Positions 19,067 through 26,142 of a stretch of 64,000 nt of DNA are shown here, piece after piece. A program made the translations under genes and the position numbers. A model generated the notes under the pieces. That model saw nothing but the letters and a program-made list of their open reading frames with translations. It was not told the origin of the DNA and made no database searches. Numbering within the stretch: position 1 is the first letter of the stretch; every line of letters begins with the position of its first letter. Origin of the DNA: CBDFLD01 sp965249005 (GTDB lineage Bacteria > Acidobacteriota > UBA6911); the NCBI GenBank assembly GCA_965249005.1, contig CBDFLD010000019.1, forward strand, positions 439,313-503,312, in the 5' to 3' direction.

Positions 19067-19465
19067 ATGACTTTGAAGGAACCGAGAGTATTTAGGGTTA
19101 ACGACGAAAACCTGAAGGAAGTAGTCCCGGGCGCTCTGTACATGAAGCACGCGTATGGTGATGACATGAGTGTCGCCATGTTCAAGTTCCTCAAGGGTAA
19201 GGGGAGCGAGGCGCCCGCGGAAACGCACGCGCACGGGGAGGAAGTAGGAATCGTATTGAAGGGCACCACCAGAGTTTACGGACCGGACGGGACGGAGTAC
19301 GTGGCCAAGGCGGGCGAGGTGATCATCATACCGGCCGGCTGGAAGCATAGCGGTACGTTCGATGATGATGAGGACTGCGTGTTGCTTTGTGTGGCCTATC
19401 CGAAGCGGACGGAAGACCTCGGCCCGGAGGACGAAACGCCCAGGCCGGTGGGGTTCGATCGATAG
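19067..19465 (+). CDS. Cupin-domain protein (copy 2)
   Basis: A 132-aa single cupin. Metal-ligand-like residues are His54 and His56, a glutamate in HAHGEEVG, and His94 in the PAGWKH motif. It is a paralogue of the first cupin near 7.7 kb (shared VPG-x5-(R/K)HA(F/Y)G start and the same two motifs). The ATG at 19067 is chosen because homology to the paralogue begins there; a longer frame upstream overlaps the formamidase. A GCGAGGGAATC stretch precedes it. The gene is directly upstream of the selenoprotein gene grdB, about 50 bases apart, so it may serve the same substrate. Function unassigned. Confidence 0.85.
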   Translation: MTLKEPRVFRVNDENLKEVVPGALYMKHAYGDDMSVAMFKFLKGKGSEAPAETHAHGEEVGIVLKGTTRVYGPDGTEYVAKAGEVIIIPAGWKHSGTFDDDEDCVLLCVAYPKRTEDLGPEDETPRPVGFDR

Positions 19466-19518
19466 AGCGTTGACGAACGACCGAGCGCGGGCAGAGTTTT
19501 TCAGAAGGAAGGTTTGAA

Positions 19519-20850
19519 ATGTCACAATCATGCATCCGTGTCGTGCACTACATCAACCAGTTCTTTGGCGGAATTGGCGGCGAAGAGCATGCGGATGTCG
19601 GTCTGGAGATTAGAGAAGGAGCCGTGGGACCTGGCACCGGACTTGCGCAACTGTTCGGTGAGCGGGGAGAGGTGGTGGCGACGCTCATTTGTGGTGACAA
19701 CCACTTCAGTAATGATTCGGCTGGGGTCGTGGCAGCAATTCTCGAAGAGGTGCGTGATCGAAACCCCGATGTATTCGTTGCGGGGCCGGCTTTCAACGCC
19801 GGACGTTATGGGTTTGCTTGTGGCGAGGTGGCCCGGGCGGTATCAACCGAGATGCAGATTCCGGCCGTGACCGGAATGTATTCTGAAAACCCGGCAACGG
19901 ACACCTATCGCAAGGTAAGCGGTGTGTGGATTCTGCCCACGGGCGCGATGGCGGCGGACATGCGCAACGTGCTTCCTGAGCTGGCCCAGTTTGTGCTGAA
20001 AGTTGGAAGCGGCGCGGCAATCGGTCCAGCCAAGGCTGAAGGTTATGTTCCTACGGGTCGACGCAAGCTCGAGTCTACGGGGGTAGCGGGAGCGGAAAGA
20101 GCATTGTCCATGCTTTTGGATAAGCTGAACGGGAAGCCGTACGAGACGGAAATTCCCGTGGAGCACTTGGAGCAGATTCCCCCGGCGACCCTTGCGAAAG
20201 ACGTCAAGAAGGCAAGGGTGGCCGTTATCACAACTTCGGGTCTGGTTCCTAAAGGCAACCCGGACGGCTTCCGAATGTTCAACGCCTCTGAATGGCGTAC
20301 GTACCCCCTGCCAAACCGGCCTGCTCTACGATCGGAGGACTGGGAAGTCATTCATGGCGGTTTCAATACAGCTTATGCGCAGGCAAACCCAAACCTGGTG
20401 CTGCCGCTGGATGCATTGCGCGCCCTGGCGGGGAGCCAATTCGGGGAATTGCACGATCATTTCTACTCGATAACCGGTGTGGGTACGGCGTTGTCGGTAG
20501 CCAGGCGCGCAGGCGAGGAGATCGCAACATCCATGCGCGGTGCGCAGATCGACGCGGCCTTGCTTGTCGCGACCTGAGGAACCTGTACGCGCTGCGGGGC
20601 GGCGCTATCGAAGGAACTGGACCGAGCAGGTATTCCGGTGGTGACGATCTCGGCAATGGCCCAGTTGGCGGAGCAGGTTGGAGCATCGCGCGTCGTGGTC
20701 GGCCGAAAAATTCCCCATCCCTGCGGGGAACCAACTCAAGCCCCGGAATTTGATTTCAAGATCCGTAAGGAAGTGGTAGAAGCGGCGATAAACGCTCTAA
20801 CGGCAGATGTCTCGGCGCCCACGGTCTTTCGCCCAGCACACAACATGTGA
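19519..20850 (+). CDS. grdB: GrdB-like selenoprotein (glycine/sarcosine/betaine reductase component B), read through UGA
   Basis: A 443-aa GrdB/GrdF/GrdH-type selenoprotein. The N-terminus VVHYINQFFGGIGGEE and the segment GPAFNAGRYGFACG are family hallmarks. The apparent stop TGA at 20575 encodes position 353 in ALLVAT-U-GTCTRCGGAL, the exact place of the family's selenocysteine (T-U-G-T-C-T-R-C-G); Cys356 and Cys359 follow. The frame continues for 90 codons matching the conserved C-terminus (AGIPVVTI, VGASRVV, IPHPCG, LTADVSAPTVF) and ends at a true TGA. Component B binds the amino acid substrate and transfers it to the selenol of GrdA. Substrate class (glycine, sarcosine, betaine or other) cannot be fixed. 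GAAGGAAGG precedes the ATG. A naive gene call would give a 352-aa truncated protein. Confidence 0.93.
20575..20610 (+). promoter_or_regulatory. Selenocysteine UGA and possible SECIS hairpin of grdB
   Basis: The UGA is followed by a possible stem: bases 20585-20587 and 20589-20592 (GUA, bulged C, GCGC) pair with 20602-20608 (GCGCUAU), leaving a 9-base loop UGCGGGGCG. The loop begins 15 bases after the UGA, close to the distance known for bacterial SECIS elements read by SelB. The fold is drawn by eye; the coding evidence for Sec is stronger than the hairpin evidence. Confidence 0.6.
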
Positions 20851-20871
20851 GAAGAAGAGTAGGAGCGGTCA

Positions 20872-22167
20872 ATGCGTTTGGAGATGGGAACATTTCCAGT
20901 TCGCCAAATCAAATTTAGCGAACAGACCCGGCTTGCCGGCGAGGTGTTGGAAGTCTGCAGGCAGGAGCTGTTGGACTTGATCTCAGCGGATCCGCGTTTC
21001 GCCGCGATAGAGATTGATCTTGTCCAACCCGGTGAATCGGCACGCGTGGTTCATGTGTGTGACGCCATTGAGCCTCGGATCAAGGTTCAAGGACCGGGGG
21101 ATTGCTATCCGGGAATCCTCGGATCGATTGAAACCGTCGGACAGGGGACGACCCATCGCTTGGAGGGTATGGCGGTGGTGCTTTCTGCCGAGTACCCGCG
21201 AGAGATAGCTACCGGCACAGGCGCCGCGCTCGAAGGGATACTGGATATGACAGGACCCGGCGCCGTGGGACCTCTCTCCGAGACGCGCAACCTGGTCTTG
21301 GCCGCTTCTTTCGCTCCCGGACACTCGCTGGCCGACTATCATTCGGCATTGCAGCAGGCCGGTTTCCGGATTGCGCACCGATTGGCTCAAACGACTGTCG
21401 GCACCAAACCGCCGGCGACGCGTATCTATCATCGGTCCCCAGCAGTCGATCTGCCCAAGGTTGTCTACGTGCATCAGTCGCTGACCCAATTGAACATGCC
21501 GGTGGCGGGCATCACCTGGTATGGGAACTATATCACGGATTGGATGCCTTTGTGGGCACACCCGAACGAGATCATCGATGGGGCGTTGCTGCCGGGGGTT
21601 TTGGGTGGACACGCTGCGAAGCCGACTTCGTGGGAACATCTCAACCATCCCGTGATCGATCGGTTGTACGGGGCGCACGGGAAAACACTCGATTTCCTCG
21701 GCGTCATCTTTCATCGGACGCGCTTCGAGACTTTCGAAGAGAAGCAGCTGTCCGCCAACCAGGCGTCAAAGCTGGCCAAGCTTGCCGGTGCGGAGGGTGC
21801 AATCATCACCTGGGTTGGAGCCGGCAACGCTTTCATGGAGGGGATGCTCACGACGCAGGCGCTCGAGCGCGAGGGCATAAAATCGGTCTTCATGACCTAC
21901 GAACACGGCGGCAAGGAAGGTCTGGATACTCCATTGATGTACTCCGTTCCGGAAGCCGACGCGATTGTATCGACGGGAAGTCTGGACCGGCCAGTCTCTC
22001 TTCCCCCCGTTGGGCGCGTCGTCGGAGGATCAGATTTGAATGTCAGTCCCGAGTCCCGTGGGGCACGGATTCCATCTGAGGCTGCCATAGAACTTGGCTG
22101 GCAGCTGCCGGTGTTGAGCGCCGTGGATCATTGGGGATTCGGCAAGCGCATTTGCGTGGATTATTGA
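20872..22167 (+). CDS. GrdE-like protein (component B alpha/beta proprotein homologue) lacking the pyruvoyl cysteine
   Basis: A 431-aa homologue of GrdE/GrdG/GrdI, the proprotein that in known reductases self-cleaves to give subunits, one with an N-terminal pyruvoyl group that binds the substrate amine. Family features are clear: QGPGD-x3-GILGSIETVGQG, ILDMTGPGA, PKVVYV, EIIDGA, HLNHPVIDRLYGAHGK and LPPVGRVVGG. In clostridial GrdE the cleavage region reads GNCVSAC; here the aligned segment is GVLGGHA (residues 242-248), so both cysteines are gone and no pyruvoyl group could form there. The protein may work uncleaved, use another chemistry, or bind a substrate without a primary amine. It follows grdB by 21 bases, with a weak GAAGAAGAGTAGGAG signal before the ATG. 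Confidence 0.85.
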   Translation: MRLEMGTFPVRQIKFSEQTRLAGEVLEVCRQELLDLISADPRFAAIEIDLVQPGESARVVHVCDAIEPRIKVQGPGDCYPGILGSIETVGQGTTHRLEGMAVVLSAEYPREIATGTGAALEGILDMTGPGAVGPLSETRNLVLAASFAPGHSLADYHSALQQAGFRIAHRLAQTTVGTKPPATRIYHRSPAVDLPKVVYVHQSLTQLNMPVAGITWYGNYITDWMPLWAHPNEIIDGALLPGVLGGHAAKPTSWEHLNHPVIDRLYGAHGKTLDFLGVIFHRTRFETFEEKQLSANQASKLAKLAGAEGAIITWVGAGNAFMEGMLTTQALEREGIKSVFMTYEHGGKEGLDTPLMYSVPEADAIVSTGSLDRPVSLPPVGRVVGGSDLNVSPESRGARIPSEAAIELGWQLPVLSAVDHWGFGKRICVDY

Positions 22168-22190
22168 CGGGGTTAACAGAGGAGGGCGAT

Positions 22191-23435
22191 ATGGCAGTTC
22201 CGGCAGCGGACAAACGGTGGACCCTGGACCATCCGGAGCTGGGCACAGGCCCACTGCCACTGGAAATCTACACCAACCCTGACTACTTCGAGCGCGAACG
22301 CGAACTGATCTTTCGTCGCACGTGGCTGAACGTGGGTCGACAGGAAGAGATTCCCAATCCAGGGGACTACTTCGTCAAGGAGCTGTCGGTATGCGATACT
22401 TCCATTATCGTCATTCGGGGAAAAGATGGCGTGGTCCGGGCATTCCATAACGTTTGCTCACATCGCTCCAATCGCCTGGTCTGGGAGACAGGCGGCGGCT
22501 CTTGTCGTGCCTTGGCTTGCGGGTTTCACAACTGGACCTATGACCTACAGGGCAATTTGATTCATGTTCCCGACGAAGAAGGGTTCTTTGATCTGGACAA
22601 GGGCCAAAATGGCCTGACACCGGTCGCGGCGGAGATCTGGGAAGGGTTTGTGTTCATCCATCTGGACCCGCATCCGAAGGAAAGCTTGAAAGAGTTCATG
22701 GGCGAGTTCGGTGAGGGAATTCACGGCTATCCGTTCGAAAACATGGGACTGTTTGCCTCATACAAAGTCGAAGAAAGAGTCAATTGGAAGGTCTTGGTCG
22801 ATGCACAGCAAGAGGGTTATCATGTCCCGTTTCTGCATCGCAACTCCTTGGCGGCTGCCACCACGAGCAAGGAAAACCCGTATTGCCACGTGCTGCAATT
22901 CAACCTCTATCCGTGCCACCGCCAGATATCGTGTTGGGGCAACGCCCAGCATCAGCCGAGTCCAGTAGAGGGCTTGTCCTATCGCTATGCGGAGTACATA
23001 CCCGCTGCGTTTGCGGCGGACGAAGAGGCCGCAGTGGACGGGTTGCCGCCAGGAGTGAATCCGACCCGCAGTCGCGATTGGAGTTTCGATTTCAACGTCC
23101 TCTTCCCGAATTTCAACCTGGCCCTTTTTGATGGCACCTACTTCACGCACAATATCTGGCCACTGGCAATCGATCGTACGGTTTGGGAAGTGAAAATGTA
23201 CTCCATTCCGGCAGAAAAGCCCGGACAGCAGTTCAGTCAGGAATACGGCAAGTGCGTTTTCTTTGCCGCACTCATGGAAGACGCGAGCACACACGAAATG
23301 ACGCAATCCACCCTGGCCTCCGGCGCGAAGGAGTTCATGCATCTTCAAGATCAGGAAGTTTGCATCCGCCACTTCCACAAGGTGGTTGCTGAGCACATCG
23401 GCAGCCCATACGCCGACATTGCAGTCGGCAAGTAG
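22191..23435 (+). CDS. Rieske non-haem iron oxygenase, alpha subunit (copy 3)
   Basis: A 414-aa oxygenase paralogous to the two near 5-7.6 kb. Cluster ligands are Cys89, His91, Cys110 and His113; note GFHN instead of GFHG after the second pair, and one extra residue between the pairs. The iron site QQEGYHVPFLH gives Glu208 at the bridging position, with His211 and His216. The ATG at 22191 is chosen because GAGGAGGGCGAT lies directly upstream; longer frames overlap the GrdE-like gene. It follows the grdB-grdE pair by 23 bases and is followed within about 10 bases by its small companion gene, so oxygenase, companion and reductase components are probably expressed together. Substrate unknown. 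Confidence 0.93.
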   Translation: MAVPAADKRWTLDHPELGTGPLPLEIYTNPDYFERERELIFRRTWLNVGRQEEIPNPGDYFVKELSVCDTSIIVIRGKDGVVRAFHNVCSHRSNRLVWETGGGSCRALACGFHNWTYDLQGNLIHVPDEEGFFDLDKGQNGLTPVAAEIWEGFVFIHLDPHPKESLKEFMGEFGEGIHGYPFENMGLFASYKVEERVNWKVLVDAQQEGYHVPFLHRNSLAAATTSKENPYCHVLQFNLYPCHRQISCWGNAQHQPSPVEGLSYRYAEYIPAAFAADEEAAVDGLPPGVNPTRSRDWSFDFNVLFPNFNLALFDGTYFTHNIWPLAIDRTVWEVKMYSIPAEKPGQQFSQEYGKCVFFAALMEDASTHEMTQSTLASGAKEFMHLQDQEVCIRHFHKVVAEHIGSPYADIAVGK

Positions 23436-23445
23436 AGGGAGACGA

Positions 23446-23784
23446 ATGAGCAACCGGTTTCTACCGGATCCGTTTGAGGAGCTCGAGCCATTTGTCGTGA
23501 AGTGGTCATTGGCCAAAGAAACGGATCGACGTGCCGAGCGTGCCTCGAGCGCGATGCACGAGCTTCAAGTCTTTTACGATACGATGCTGCCCCGAATGGA
23601 GACGATCATCGAGTATCTCAATCAATATCCTTTGGATGACGTACCCGCGAAGGCGCGCCGGCTGCTCTATCTCACGCTGTCACTGGCAGAGGTGGCGCCG
23701 GCGGTGGAATTCTACAAACGACCGCTGCCGGTCGGCGTGTTCGACCACGCCCGATTCGTAGCGTTGCACGATTCGAAAAACTGA
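23446..23784 (+). CDS. Small Rieske-oxygenase companion protein (copy 2)
   Basis: A 112-aa protein of unknown family. It has a charged N-terminus (FEELEPFV-x-KW), an amphipathic helix rich in Arg and Glu, the sequence FYDTMLPRME, YLNQYPLDD and LTLSLAEVAPAVEFY, then a short GVFDHARF tail. No metal motif, signal peptide or membrane segment is visible. It resembles the 118-aa protein near 25.1 kb and the partial one at the left edge, and the two complete genes each follow a Rieske alpha subunit gene. That conserved linkage argues for a partner function, such as assembly or an alternative small subunit. The ATG after AGAGGGAGACGA is the start. Confidence 0.85.
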   Translation: MSNRFLPDPFEELEPFVVKWSLAKETDRRAERASSAMHELQVFYDTMLPRMETIIEYLNQYPLDDVPAKARRLLYLTLSLAEVAPAVEFYKRPLPVGVFDHARFVALHDSKN

Positions 23785-23846
23785 GTGCAGTGAAAAGGCG
23801 GCGCCCTGCGGCGCTTAACAGTAGCAAGTAAGAGGAGGTATCTATC

Positions 23847-25046
23847 ATGGCGACGATGGCAAACGACCATCGCTGGACTTTGGATTATCCCGAGCTGGGG
23901 ACCGGGTTGGTTCCCGTGGAACCGTACGTTTCGGCCGAATACTACGAGCGGGAGCGCGAGAAAGTATTCCAGCATTCGTGGCTACACGTGGGCCGCGCAG
24001 AAGAGATTCCAAATCCCGGGGACTATTTCGTCCGTAACGTCGCGGCCGCCAACTCATCGGTGATCATCGTGCGGGGAAGAGACGGGAAGGTACGTGGTTT
24101 TCATAATGTGTGCAAACATCGGGGAACGAAGCTGGTATGGAAGGAGAACGGCTGCAAGAAAGCGTTCGCGTGCCACTACCACGGTTGGACCTACACGACC
24201 GAGGGCGAATGCATAAACGTGATCGAAGAAGATATGTTCTTCGACTTCAACAAGAGCGACTTCAGCTTGACCCCTGTGGCAACGGATGTATGGGAGGGTT
24301 TCATCTTCATTAATTTTGAACCAGAACCGCGGGAGTCACTCAGGGAGTTCCTCGGGGAATTGGATGGGCTACTTTCCGGCTATCCGTACGGCTTGCTGAC
24401 CAACTGCTACCGGTGGGAAGCGGACCTGCGCTGCAACTGGAAGGTGATTGTGGATTCACAGCAGGAAGGCTATCACGCCAAATGGCTGCATCGACGCTCC
24501 GTTCCAGGATTCTTGACCAATAAGGGAGAGCCGTCGCGGCACACGGTGGATATGAAGTGCTGGAAACGCCATCGGCTGATTTCCTACTTTGGCAATCGCG
24601 AACGAAAGCCGACACCGATCGAAGGATTGGCATGGAAGTTCGGCACCGGTATCACCAAACGCGAGTGGGCGGCCGACAGCATGCCTCCGGGGATCAATCC
24701 GTCACGCAATGAGAATTGGTCATTCGACGAGTATATGTTTTTCCCCAATTTCCATCTGCTCGTCTTCTTCGGCATGTTCCTCACGCATCAGGCTTGGCCG
24801 ATCTCGGCCAATCGCGCGATCTGGGAAGCACGCCTTTACCTGGCCGAACCGACGGATGCGGCGCAAACCTGGGCTCGTGAATACAGCCGTGCCTTGCTGC
24901 GTGATGCCTGGCTGGAGGACGGAAGCACGCTCGAGGCGAGCCACGAGGGGCTGGAATCTGGAGCGATCAGTCATTTCGCGCTCCAGGACCAGGAGCTATG
25001 TGTACGGCACTTTGCCAAGGTGCTGGAAGACCATGTCAGTGCTTAG
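23847..25046 (+). CDS. Rieske non-haem iron oxygenase, alpha subunit (copy 4)
   Basis: A 399-aa oxygenase, the most divergent of the four in its catalytic half. Cluster ligands are Cys89, His91, Cys109 and His112 (CHYHGW). The iron site QQEGYHAKWLH gives Glu207 in the bridging position, with His210 and His215. AAGAGGAGG precedes the ATG. The order oxygenase, companion protein is repeated here after copy 3, which suggests duplication of a two-gene unit followed by divergence. Like the others it has no neighbouring reductase gene and would depend on an electron carrier encoded elsewhere or on the Rieske ferredoxin at 1.8 kb. Confidence 0.93.
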   Translation: MATMANDHRWTLDYPELGTGLVPVEPYVSAEYYEREREKVFQHSWLHVGRAEEIPNPGDYFVRNVAAANSSVIIVRGRDGKVRGFHNVCKHRGTKLVWKENGCKKAFACHYHGWTYTTEGECINVIEEDMFFDFNKSDFSLTPVATDVWEGFIFINFEPEPRESLREFLGELDGLLSGYPYGLLTNCYRWEADLRCNWKVIVDSQQEGYHAKWLHRRSVPGFLTNKGEPSRHTVDMKCWKRHRLISYFGNRERKPTPIEGLAWKFGTGITKREWAADSMPPGINPSRNENWSFDEYMFFPNFHLLVFFGMFLTHQAWPISANRAIWEARLYLAEPTDAAQTWAREYSRALLRDAWLEDGSTLEASHEGLESGAISHFALQDQELCVRHFAKVLEDHVSA

Positions 25047-25121
25047 TTATCTTAGCTCACAAGCCCACGCGCAAACGCTAGTGTATTTTCAAACAGGAGT
25101 ACTCAGTAACCGGGGAGGAGA

Positions 25122-25478
25122 ATGAATATGGCCAAGCAAAAACTGCCCAAGGAGTTCAAGGATCTGGAGCCCTTCGCCGACTGGGCCTTGCGGACCGAGC
25201 GAGAACGCAACCACAAACGGCTGAACAGCGAGATGTCGGAGATACAGTCTCTGTACGATACGGTGCTGCCGCGTATGGAGGCCATCATGGAGTACTTGAA
25301 TAAGTTTCCCATCGACGACATGGCGGAAGAGGAACAGCGATTGCTCAACATTACCCTGTCGCTGGCCGAGGTGGCTCCGGCCGTTGAGTTCTACAAACAA
25401 CCCGGGGTGATCGATGGCTTTCCTGCAGAGCGATTCGTGCCCGTGGACGTGCCGAATATGACGCCCAAGGAAGGATAG
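25122..25478 (+). CDS. Small Rieske-oxygenase companion protein (copy 3)
   Basis: A 118-aa protein of the same unnamed family as the one at 23.4 kb: LPKEFKDLEPFADW near the start, then SLYDTVLPRMEA, YLNKFPIDDM, LSLAEVAPAVEFY and a PAERF tail. Predicted helical and soluble. The gene follows the fourth Rieske oxygenase by about 75 bases and is preceded by GGGGAGGAGAATGAAT; the ATG at 25128 is a close alternative start. Function unknown; the consistent position after a Rieske alpha subunit gene is the main clue. Confidence 0.85.
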   Translation: MNMAKQKLPKEFKDLEPFADWALRTERERNHKRLNSEMSEIQSLYDTVLPRMEAIMEYLNKFPIDDMAEEEQRLLNITLSLAEVAPAVEFYKQPGVIDGFPAERFVPVDVPNMTPKEG

Positions 25479-25551
25479 CCTCGGGGGCGAGCCGGCAGGT
25501 CTCGACGTACCCGGACGAGAGTAGTCGGAGGGAATAGCGAGGAGAGCGAGG

Positions 25552-26082
25552 GTGAGCACAGCAATGACAAAGGGCAGCACGATGGAAGATCTGGCACGAC
25601 GGATCTGCCGTTTGGAGGACATCGAGGCGATCAAGCAACTGATCTCCCGGTACTCCCAGGCGTCCGACAAGCACAACGACCCAGAGTTGATGTTGCCGCT
25701 CTTTACCGAAGACGGCGCTCTGGACGTGGGGAGCGGCTACGGTCGTTTTCAGGGTCACGATGTATTGCGTGAGTTTTTCTTGGGCACACCCAAGATCATC
25801 AGCTGGTCGCTTCATTACAATATTTCACCGCTGGTCGAAATCACGGGTGCCGGGAATAGTGCACACGTTTTCTGGTACCTGTGGGAACTGGCCAATATGC
25901 CCGACGCGAAAGCAGAGGGAGAGGTTGCAGTCTGGATTGGTGGAACGTATGACTCCGATGTTGTAAGGGAAGACGACGGACAATGGCGATTCAAGGAAAT
26001 ACGATTGAAGATGGAGCTGATGAGCCCGTACGAAGAGGGTTGGGTCAAAAAGCCCTGGCATGATCTGGGCCGACCCGATTAG
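25552..26082 (+). CDS. SnoaL-like/NTF2-fold protein
   Basis: A 176-aa protein with the pattern of SnoaL-like polyketide-cyclase or dehydratase domains: a helical start (DLARRICRLEDIEAIKQLI), FTEDGALDVG, a GHDVLREFF segment and the strand WRFKEIRLKMEL near the end. This fold is used by small dehydratases, isomerases and also by the beta subunits of Rieske dioxygenases; a beta-subunit role for copy 4 is possible but the sequence does not look like a classical one. The GTG at 25552 follows GGAGAGCGAGG; an ATG four codons later is an alternative start. No signal peptide. Probable member of the same operon. Confidence 0.78.
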   Translation: MSTAMTKGSTMEDLARRICRLEDIEAIKQLISRYSQASDKHNDPELMLPLFTEDGALDVGSGYGRFQGHDVLREFFLGTPKIISWSLHYNISPLVEITGAGNSAHVFWYLWELANMPDAKAEGEVAVWIGGTYDSDVVREDDGQWRFKEIRLKMELMSPYEEGWVKKPWHDLGRPD

Positions 26083-26142
26083 TTGTAGTGGTGCCGCAAT
26101 AGTCAGCTTCCAGTGCCCATTGCCGCCATCCACCAGCGATCG

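Noticed and set aside
19519..20577. Reading the TGA at 20575-20577 as the true end of grdB
   Set aside because: The frame continues with a family-conserved C-terminus and the TGA is at the known selenocysteine position.
25552..26082. Classical Rieske dioxygenase beta subunit
   Set aside because: The fold class may be the same, but the sequence looks like general SnoaL-type proteins and the gene is separated from the oxygenase by the companion gene.
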